21,417 nucleotides of DNA from JBBDNV01 sp040877415 (GTDB taxonomy: Bacteria; Planctomycetota; Planctomycetia; Pirellulales; PALSA-1355), in NCBI GenBank assembly GCA_040877415.1, contig JBBDNV010000101.1, positions 1-21,417 of the forward strand, in the 5' to 3' direction. Below are positions 7,159 to 12,366 of the stretch, piece by piece. How positions within the stretch are numbered: position 1 is the first letter of the stretch; the number at the start of each line of letters is the position of its first letter. The notes under the pieces are model-generated. The model had not been told where the DNA came from. It saw only the letters and a list, made by a program, of their open reading frames with translations, and searched no databases. Made by a program: the position numbers and the translations under genes.

Positions 7159-7806
7159 CTATCGGCTCCGCGCGACGGGCTTTGCGTCCGGGACCGTCGC
7201 CGCGGCTTTCAGCGTTCGGGTTTCGCGCCGGATGTCCTGTTGGAGCTCGCCCGTGGCTTTGTTGGCGGCCATTCGGTAATAGATGGCGGCCACGCCGCCT
7301 TTGCCGGCGTCGCGAGCCTGGCGTGCATTCTCTAAAAGCGAAAGCGCCTCGCGGCGGTCGGCCGCCGATTCGAGAGCCCGCTGCCGCTCGATGTCGGCCA
7401 CGCTTTGGAGCCCCCGACCCGCCGGCTGGGCCCGGCGATCGAATGGCGACGTGCTGCCGCGGACCCAATTGGTGCGGCGCGCGCGGGCGGCGCGCAAGAT
7501 GATTTCATCGGCCGCCCGGGGATCGTGGATTTGGGCTGTTGCCGACGCCACGGCCGCCTGTCGCGCGGCGCCGATCGCCCGCTGGGGATGGAAGCGGCCG
7601 TACATCGCCCGGCTGTACTGCGCCTGCCTTTCGCGCGCCAAGGGCGAGGGGCCGCTATCGGGAACAAGCACCGTGGTGTTGACCCCGAACACGCTGAAGT
7701 TGGGGAGCTGGATCGTAACGTTGGCACCACTGGCACCACTTTGAGCCAGCGCCGTAGAAGCGCCCATCGCCGCAACAGCGGCCAGCAGGTAAGCCGTGAA
7801 TCGCAT
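7159..7806 (-). CDS. Secreted hypothetical protein, 215 aa
   Basis: The start at 7806 is well supported: GAGGAGGTGG precedes ATG on the minus strand. Residues 1-22 (MRFTAYLLAAVAAMGASTALAQ) include a Sec signal peptide with likely cleavage after ALA. The mature part opens with IQLPNFSVFGVNTTVLVPD, a beta-rich segment, and then becomes long, charged and helical with many alanines and arginines. Residues from about 140 (SVADIERQRALESAADRRE) look like helical-repeat or coiled-coil sequence, with ARQARDAGKGGVAAIYYRMA resembling a single TPR-like helix pair. No catalytic motif is seen. It is probably a periplasmic structural or scaffold protein. The gene is convergent with the DUF4190-like gene and its upstream side faces the transposase end. 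Confidence 0.78.
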   Translation of the reverse strand: MRFTAYLLAAVAAMGASTALAQSGASGANVTIQLPNFSVFGVNTTVLVPDSGPSPLARERQAQYSRAMYGRFHPQRAIGAARQAAVASATAQIHDPRAADEIILRAARARRTNWVRGSTSPFDRRAQPAGRGLQSVADIERQRALESAADRREALSLLENARQARDAGKGGVAAIYYRMAANKATGELQQDIRRETRTLKAAATVPDAKPVARSR

Positions 7807-7872
7807 CGCGCCACCTCCTCAATTTGCGCTTTTCCCGAGCCTCCTCGATGCGCTGGCTGCCAGCGCCCGGGC

Positions 7873-7902
7873 ATTCTACCGCGCCGGCGGCGGATCACGC
7901 AA
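7873..7902 (-). promoter_or_regulatory. Candidate promoter for the secreted-protein gene
   Basis: On the minus strand TTGCGT and TAGAAT are separated by 18 bp, leaving a leader of about 65 bases before the ATG at 7806. The -10 match is 5 of 6 and the -35 match 3 of 6. It ends before the transposase gene, so the insertion did not remove it. Confidence 0.35.
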
Positions 7903-7936
7903 ATTCCAGGGCTGGCGGGTAGTGTCGTCATTTGAA

Positions 7937-8812
7937 TTATTCCGCAAGTGCCTTGTCGTACAGCTCTTCCAGTGTCCAAACATCATTGGTCACGTCGGCT
8001 GCCATTGCCGGTGTTTTGCCCAAGGTGCCGTGTACCCGGCAGAAGTTGTAATGGGCGACGTGCAGGGCCGTAGCGGCAGCCAGGTTCTCAAGTTTCTTAG
8101 AGAAGCCCAGCGAGAGCCGAGTCAGCCGCCGCATGAACGTGCGGATCGTGAGGTTGTTTCGCTCGACGTGGCTGGTGCATATCGTGCGCTCTTCATCCTC
8201 GCCTATGCCGTAGATTCCCTTCCGCTTCGTGCCGACCATTTCGGACGGCTCGTACGGCAGTCGCGCGTTGCGGTAGTCCTTGATGATCGTCCCGAACTTC
8301 ACGAAGGGTCCAAAGGCCAAATCGACCGCCTCAGGGTAAGCCGGAAATCCGTCCGTGCTGATTTGCGTTACGGCCTGAAACCCAACCCGGTCGAAGTTGG
8401 GATCGCGCGACTTCCGCGTGAGGCGCGACCGCAAATCGACCATCAGACGGCGGGCCATGTCAGCCGACCGCTTGCCAACGGCAAACGACGGAATCAGCTT
8501 GGTCTGTTCGTCCAGGCCGATCCACAGATACATATCGCCGATGTCGCCCCGCAAGGTGCGCTCTGCCAAAGTCAGGCGAGCTTGTTTCTTTTGAACGAAC
8601 GTCCAGACCTCATCGACCTGAACGTGTTCTAGCGTCAAGTCCCGCATACGCTCATCTAGCAACTCACGGCAGGCCCTGCCGACCTTGACCAACAACCGGC
8701 AAATCGTGTTGCGCTGCACGCCGGTCAGCCGCTCTATCGAGCGAATCGAGTTGCCTTCCACCAGCAGGTGGACTACTTGAAGCTGCTTTTCTTTTTTGAG
8801 CACGTTGGCCAT
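7937..8812 (-). CDS. IS1-like DDE transposase
   Basis: The protein has 291 residues and starts at ATG 8812 after AAAGGGGAA. The frame stays open upstream for 200 more codons, but that part runs antisense to other features and has no protein-like character. The N-terminus (MANVLKKEKQLQVVHLLVEG) carries a helix-turn-helix at about 18-45 (IRSIERLTGVQRNTICRLL). Catalytic acidic residues fit a DDE triad: Asp67 in QVDEVWTF, Asp154 in STDGFPAY and Glu217 in SHVERNNLTIRTF. The end HYNFCRVHGTLGKTPAMAA is characteristic of transposases annotated as IS1 family in planctomycetes. All key residues are present and the gene is not interrupted, so it may be active. A promoter and a structured leader lie upstream. 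Confidence 0.9.
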   Translation of the reverse strand: MANVLKKEKQLQVVHLLVEGNSIRSIERLTGVQRNTICRLLVKVGRACRELLDERMRDLTLEHVQVDEVWTFVQKKQARLTLAERTLRGDIGDMYLWIGLDEQTKLIPSFAVGKRSADMARRLMVDLRSRLTRKSRDPNFDRVGFQAVTQISTDGFPAYPEAVDLAFGPFVKFGTIIKDYRNARLPYEPSEMVGTKRKGIYGIGEDEERTICTSHVERNNLTIRTFMRRLTRLSLGFSKKLENLAAATALHVAHYNFCRVHGTLGKTPAMAADVTNDVWTLEELYDKALAE

Positions 8813-8898
8813 TCCAATTCCCCTTTGACTGGGGCGGCCTCGCGTGCAAGAATGAAGTGTCGCAGCATTCTGGCGCTTAACCGCCGGATTGTTGTTCG

Positions 8899-8934
8899 CC
8901 CCGAAGCTTGTTTCAGCAGGCTCCGGGGTTTTTT
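8899..8934 (+). terminator. Intrinsic terminator facing away from the transposase gene
   Basis: A 10-position stem (8899-8908 with 8919-8928, CCCCG at the base, one mismatch and one G-U pair) is followed directly by six T residues at 8929-8934 on the plus strand. A second small hairpin, GTTGGG with CCCAAC, follows at 8935-8954. It would stop transcripts that run antisense through the transposase gene. On the minus strand the same stem lies in the transposase leader without a U run. Confidence 0.6.
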
Positions 8935-8964
8935 GTTGGGGCATAACTCCCAACTGCTGCGTAC

Positions 8965-8993
8965 ATTCTAGTAAATCCGATTGTTTATGTCCA
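8965..8993 (-). promoter_or_regulatory. Promoter for the transposase gene
   Basis: On the minus strand TGGACA (8993-8988) and TAGAAT (8970-8965) are separated by exactly 17 bp, each matching the sigma-70 consensus at 5 of 6 positions. Transcription would start near 8958 and give a leader of about 145 bases before the transposase ATG. Confidence 0.6.
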
Positions 8994-9027
8994 CCCACAA
9001 AATATAGGCTTGCATTGTTTGTGGGTG
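8992..9027. promoter_or_regulatory. Operator-like 10-bp inverted repeat between divergent promoters
   Basis: CACCCACAAA (8992-9001) and TTTGTGGGTG (9018-9027) are perfect reverse complements with a 16-bp spacer. The left arm overlaps the -35 box of the transposase promoter, and the spacer contains the -35-like box of the small DNA-binding protein gene. This is where a repressor would block both promoters. Confidence 0.55.
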
Positions 9028-9037
9028 CCCATATACT
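9010..9037 (+). promoter_or_regulatory. Candidate promoter for the small DNA-binding protein gene
   Basis: TATACT at 9032-9037 matches the -10 consensus at 5 of 6 positions; the best -35 is TTGCAT at 9010-9015 with a 16-bp spacer (3 of 6). The expected start of transcription falls at about the ATG at 9044, so the message may be leaderless. The short gap between the G run and the ATG agrees with the absence of a normal ribosome site. Confidence 0.4.
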
Positions 9038-9043
9038 GGGGGC

Positions 9044-9235
9044 ATGAAAACCACTTCCACAGCGAAGCGCAAACCGGGCAGGCCCGCGACCGGCCAGACT
9101 CCCAAGCGCTACTTCCGCATGGATGACGACGGCTGGAACACCATCGAACAGGCCGCGCGTGCCGCTGGCCTGACAACATCTGAGTGGGTCAGGGAATGCC
9201 TGCTCAGGGCTGCTAAACGCAGCCTCAGCCGCTAA
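9044..9235 (+). CDS. Small ribbon-helix-helix-like DNA-binding protein, 63 aa
   Basis: The N-terminal tail is basic (TAKRKPGRPATGQTPKRYF) and contains a GRP core like that of AT-hooks. It is followed by a single strand, YFRMDDDGW, and two helices, NTIEQAARAAGLTTSEWVREC and LLRAAKR. The order strand, helix, helix with the turn AGLTTSEWVRE is the usual pattern of CopG/Arc/MetJ-type ribbon-helix-helix repressors, which bind operators as dimers and often repress their own gene. The gene is divergent from the transposase gene, with an inverted repeat between them, and converges with a tRNA-like sequence that starts one base after its stop codon. A mobilisation accessory protein (MobC-like) is another possibility. 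The fold assignment is by eye and moderately sure. Confidence 0.65.
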   Translation: MKTTSTAKRKPGRPATGQTPKRYFRMDDDGWNTIEQAARAAGLTTSEWVRECLLRAAKRSLSR

Positions 9236-9236
9236 G

Positions 9237-9329
9237 CGGAGAGTCGGGGGAATCGAACCCAGGCAGGGGCACTGCTCCCTACTGACGTTTATAAAACGCC
9301 TGCGCCGCCAAGACGCGGGCCGCTCTCCG
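9237..9329 (-). tRNA. Degenerate tRNA-like sequence, probable pseudo-tRNA
   Basis: On the minus strand CGGAGAG (9329-9323) and CTCTCCG (9243-9237) form a perfect 7-bp acceptor-like stem. Between them are a GCC/GGC D-stem with a GG-containing loop, an anticodon-like arm with a 7-base loop TTTATAA (9295-9289, formal anticodon TAT), a long variable arm and the T-loop hallmark GGGTTCGATTCCC. The T-stem has only three good pairs, the spacing to the acceptor stem is off by two bases, and no CCA is encoded. The long variable arm and GGAGAG/CTCTCC ends recall tRNA-Ser, but the anticodon loop does not. It is therefore probably not a working tRNA and may be a remnant carried by a mobile element. Confidence 0.5.
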
Positions 9330-9453
9330 ATAGAGAACGATCCGATTAAACGGCGATAAAGACTCGGTTCATGCCACAATTGACAAGTCACCTGTCTTGT
9401 CGGTTCGCGCATCTGAGACATCGTCGATTTTTAACCGTGTGAGACTACGGCCC

Positions 9454-10218
9454 ATGGGCAAAAAGAGCAAAAAGCAAAGACGCCGGGAGCGCAAGCGAGC
9501 CAAAGAAAATCAGCAGGCCAACCAGCAGCCTAATAGCCTTGCGCCGCCCCCTAATCTTGTAGACCCAAACGCTGGCCGCGTAGCAGACTCCGATGGTGGC
9601 GCCAATGGCCCCGCCAAGCAGAATAGTGGCAAATCTGAGGGATGGGCCAATTGGTATCTGATTGTTCAGACGTTCGTTGGGATAGCATTGGTGGCCTTCA
9701 CGTTCGGCCAAGTAATAGTCGGCTATTGGCAGTGGGACGCTACGAACAAGCAATGGGAAGTGATGGTACTTGAACAACGACCTTGGCTCGAAATCAGCCG
9801 CCCGACCCTCGTGGAATTCGCGGCTGAAAAGCAGTTGAAAGCGACGTTTGAAGTTAATAACGTCGGACACACGCCTGGCACGATCATCAGTGCGGACATC
9901 GGACTTGGGGTCGTCCCACCTCGTGCCGAAGTCGACAAGCTCGCAAGAGAACACCGCCAGAAGTCCATGTCGCAACCGGACGACAGGCAATCGGTCATAC
10001 CTCCCGGCACAGGAAAGCAATTCGATGCGATCGGCGCCCCGATCATGGATGAGGCATCTCTCAAGGAAATTGAGGCCGGAACTTTGACGTTCTTGGTGAT
10101 TGTTCGTCTCGTTTATCTCGATGTGTTTGGAGAGCGGCATAATACCTGGGGATGCTACGTCTACAGCGCAGAAAACAAAATTCTCCAAGCCCATGATAAA
10201 TACAATTACATGGACTAG
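9454..10218 (+). CDS. Lysine-rich single-span membrane protein of unknown function
   Basis: The protein has 254 residues from ATG 9454; an upstream GTG in frame (9397) has no ribosome site either. It opens with a very basic tail (MGKKSKKQRRRERKRAKENQ), then a Gln/Pro/Asn-rich linker to about residue 62. One membrane helix spans about 67-91 (WYLIVQTFVGIALVAFTFGQ) and is followed by WEVMVLEQRPWLEI. The QRPW segment after a single helix is common in hypothetical membrane proteins with an extracytoplasmic beta domain, and the remaining 140 residues look beta-rich. The basic tail should stay in the cytoplasm. Base composition is visibly less GC-rich than in the flanking genes, with many AAT, AAA and TTG codons, which suggests acquisition with the neighbouring island. 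An imperfect palindrome (GACAAG/CTTGTC at 9382-9401) lies upstream. Function unknown. Confidence 0.7.
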   Translation: MGKKSKKQRRRERKRAKENQQANQQPNSLAPPPNLVDPNAGRVADSDGGANGPAKQNSGKSEGWANWYLIVQTFVGIALVAFTFGQVIVGYWQWDATNKQWEVMVLEQRPWLEISRPTLVEFAAEKQLKATFEVNNVGHTPGTIISADIGLGVVPPRAEVDKLAREHRQKSMSQPDDRQSVIPPGTGKQFDAIGAPIMDEASLKEIEAGTLTFLVIVRLVYLDVFGERHNTWGCYVYSAENKILQAHDKYNYMD

Positions 10219-10307
10219 TGCGATTGCGAAAATCCCGTGCCAAACCCAGCGCGCGGCCGGGGCCAAATGACGACAGCACCGGCTGGCGTCTACCGGCCGC
10301 GCGTTCG

Positions 10308-10517
10308 CTATTCGAGGTCGTGGGAAACCGTCCGGTAGGCGGCGCGGACGATCGCGTCGGCGTTGAACAGCAAAAGGCCGCCGATGGCGCCTTTGACGGC
10401 GATTGCAAGAATGACCCCCAGGCCCGCCGAGATCGCGGCGATATCCTCCAGCCCGGCGGCAATTTCCCAGATGCCTAGCGCCCTGACGATGATGCCGAAA
10501 ATCTCCTCTGCCTTCAT
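10308..10517 (-). CDS. Small membrane protein, 69 aa
   Basis: The ATG at 10517 is preceded by GGAG at a normal distance. The protein begins MKAEEIFGIIVRALGIWEI and has two hydrophobic stretches, about residues 5-18 and 29-52 (AISAGLGVILAIAVKGAIGG), separated by AAGLEDIA. It ends with a polar tail, AAYRTVSHDLE. It is probably a two-helix inner-membrane protein. The minus frame remains open far upstream, but the ribosome site and the sudden change in character set the start here. It converges with the lysine-rich membrane protein gene and is divergent from the TPR glycosyltransferase genes. I do not recognise a named family. Confidence 0.65.
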   Translation of the reverse strand: MKAEEIFGIIVRALGIWEIAAGLEDIAAISAGLGVILAIAVKGAIGGLLLFNADAIVRAAYRTVSHDLE

Positions 10518-10646
10518 GACCGGTCTCCGTGCGGTAGGTGGGAAAGCGCCTGGTGGCTGAGTCCCACGTTCAACGGGTTCCCAGGTTCGCGGCGCGGCGG
10601 TGCAACCGAACAACGGTTCGCGCGGGCCGGACCGCCGGAGGGCCAT

Positions 10647-10652
10647 TATAAT
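10647..10652 (+). promoter_or_regulatory. -10 box upstream of the first TPR glycosyltransferase gene
   Basis: A perfect TATAAT lies 72 bp before the chosen TTG start. No good -35 is found 16-18 bp upstream in this GC-rich stretch, so an activator or another sigma factor may be needed. Confidence 0.4.
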
Positions 10653-10718
10653 CGTCGGTGCATGCACTGCCGGTGCCGACTTCCGAGCTCCGTTCGCCGG
10701 GCGCAAAGGATCGTTCGT

Positions 10719-12296
10719 TTGCCGACCATCTCCGAAGCGCTGACTCTGGCCCACGAGGCCATGCACTCGGGCGACCACGCCCGGGCCGAGCAGGTTTACC
10801 GGCAGATTCTCGCCGCCGCGCCCCAGCAGCCCAATGCGTTGCACGGGCTGGGCATCCTGGCGTATCAGGCCGGGCGGTTCGCCGAGGCGGAAGCACATTT
10901 GCGGCGGACGATTGCCGCCAACCCAAACGATCCGAGCCCGCACAACAATCTCAACCTTGTCCTGCGCAGCCTGGGGCGCCCGGCCGAAGCGGTGGCCTGT
11001 TGCCAAAGGGCGTTGGAGCTGGCGCCCCAGATGCCCGAATTGCACAACAACCTGGGCATCGTGCTGAAAGAGACCGGGGCGTTCGAGCCGGCGCTGGCCA
11101 GCTTCCATCAGGCCATTCGCCTGAAGACCGATTTTGCCGACGCCCACTACAACCTGGCCAACACGCTGTTGAAGCTGTGCCGGCTCGACGAGGCCGAGCG
11201 CACGTATCGCCGCTCGATCGAGCTAGAGCCTCGCGACTGGCAGGCGTACAACAACCTCGGCAGCCTGTTGCAGCTCCAAGGAAGATTCCCGGAAGCCAGG
11301 GCATGTTTCGACGCGGCCCTTGCGCGTCAGGGACAATCGGCGCAGGTTCGTCGCAATCGGGCGATGCTTCAGTTGCTCGAGGGCCAATGGGCCGAGGGCT
11401 GGACGGAATATGAATGGCGCTTGCAAATGCCCGACGTCAAGACTCCCCGCCATCCGCAACCGCGTTGGCAAGGTCAGCCGCTGGCGAAGCGGACGATCCT
11501 CGTTTGTGCCGAACAAGGGCTGGGCGACTCGATTCAATTCATCCGCTACGCCCCGCTCGTGAAACAAGCCGGGGCGGATCGCGTCCTGTTCGAGTGTCCG
11601 CCGCCGTTGCACGCGCTATTGGGCCGGGTCGCCGGAGTCGATCGGACGATTGCGTCCGGCCGCGGTGAGAGTTTTGACTTCTATATCCCCTTGTTGAGCC
11701 TGCCGGCGGTCTTCCACACCACGCTCGAAACAATTCCTTCTGGTGGCCGATACCTTGCGGCCGATCCGGGGCGTGTGTTCCAGTGGCGCGGGCAAATTGA
11801 GGGCGTGCCCGGGTTCAAAGTTGGCATCGCCTGGCAAGGCAATCCGGACGTCTTTGGCGACGAATATCGCAGCGTGCCGCTCGCGCAGTTCGAGCCCTTG
11901 GCCCGGTGTCCGGGCGTGAAGCTCATCAGCTTGCAAAAGGGACACGGTGCCGAGCAGTTGGCCCCGTTGGCCGATCGCCTGGGCATCGTCGATCTGGGTT
12001 CCCAGCTCGACGCGGGACCCGACGCCTTTGTCGATACGGCGGCCGCGATGGTGCATCTCGACCTGGTGATCACGACCGACACGGCCATCGCGCACCTGGC
12101 CGGCGCGTTGGGCGTGCCGGTCTGGGTGGCTCTGCAATTGGCGCCGAATTGGCGCTGGCTCGTTCGGCGGACCGACAGCCCGTGGTATCCGTCGATGCGG
12201 CTTTTCCGCCAGTCGCGATTGGCCGCCTGGGACGAGTTGTTCGCCCGAATGGCGAGCGAGTTGCGATCGCTTTCGTCGTCGCCGGAGGTAAGATAG
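10719..12296 (+). CDS. TPR repeat protein with GT9/OGT-like glycosyltransferase domain (6 full TPRs)
   Basis: The protein has 525 residues. TTG at 10719 is chosen because AAAGGAT precedes it and because the protein then begins PTISEALTLAHEA, similar to the start of related TPR proteins; ATG at 10662 would add 19 unlike residues. Residues about 5-215 hold six 34-residue TPRs (pattern LG..L...G...EA...Y..AL...P), plus part of a seventh. The C-terminal part (about 245-515) has the heptosyltransferase-like fold: ILVCAEQGLGDSIQFIRY, VGIAWQGNPD, LISLQKG and the nucleotide-binding LVITTDTAIAHLAGALGVP. This layout occurs in bacterial SPINDLY/OGT-like proteins that may glycosylate proteins. The donor and target are unknown. 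A paralogue follows 70 bp downstream on the same strand, so the two probably share transcription. Confidence 0.85.
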   Translation: MPTISEALTLAHEAMHSGDHARAEQVYRQILAAAPQQPNALHGLGILAYQAGRFAEAEAHLRRTIAANPNDPSPHNNLNLVLRSLGRPAEAVACCQRALELAPQMPELHNNLGIVLKETGAFEPALASFHQAIRLKTDFADAHYNLANTLLKLCRLDEAERTYRRSIELEPRDWQAYNNLGSLLQLQGRFPEARACFDAALARQGQSAQVRRNRAMLQLLEGQWAEGWTEYEWRLQMPDVKTPRHPQPRWQGQPLAKRTILVCAEQGLGDSIQFIRYAPLVKQAGADRVLFECPPPLHALLGRVAGVDRTIASGRGESFDFYIPLLSLPAVFHTTLETIPSGGRYLAADPGRVFQWRGQIEGVPGFKVGIAWQGNPDVFGDEYRSVPLAQFEPLARCPGVKLISLQKGHGAEQLAPLADRLGIVDLGSQLDAGPDAFVDTAAAMVHLDLVITTDTAIAHLAGALGVPVWVALQLAPNWRWLVRRTDSPWYPSMRLFRQSRLAAWDELFARMASELRSLSSSPEVR

Positions 12297-12366
12297 ACAT
12301 TGATCGCCGCGCGCGGCGGCGCGGCCGGTACGACTCTTTTCTTGCCGCTCGTTTGTCTCCAATCGC

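Larger units (their letters stand above)
7919..8993 (-). mobile_element. IS1-like insertion sequence (boundaries approximate)
   Basis: The element is defined by one intact transposase gene with its own promoter and leader. The left boundary must lie between 7903 and 7936, where the sequence GTAGTGTCGTCATTTG begins. The right boundary is unclear: I could not find a matching terminal inverted repeat or a target duplication on the other side. The right end given here is the outer edge of the transposase promoter. Confidence 0.55.

Noticed and set aside
8813..9421. Upstream extension of the transposase frame by about 200 codons on the minus strand
   Set aside because: It runs antisense to the small DNA-binding protein gene and across the tRNA-like sequence, has low protein-like character, and the ATG at 8812 has a good ribosome site and a family-typical start.
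9438..9449. GTGTGAGACTAC as a possible right end of the insertion sequence, similar to the complement of 7919-7930
   Set aside because: The match is imperfect with a gap, and no target duplication is seen at the two borders.
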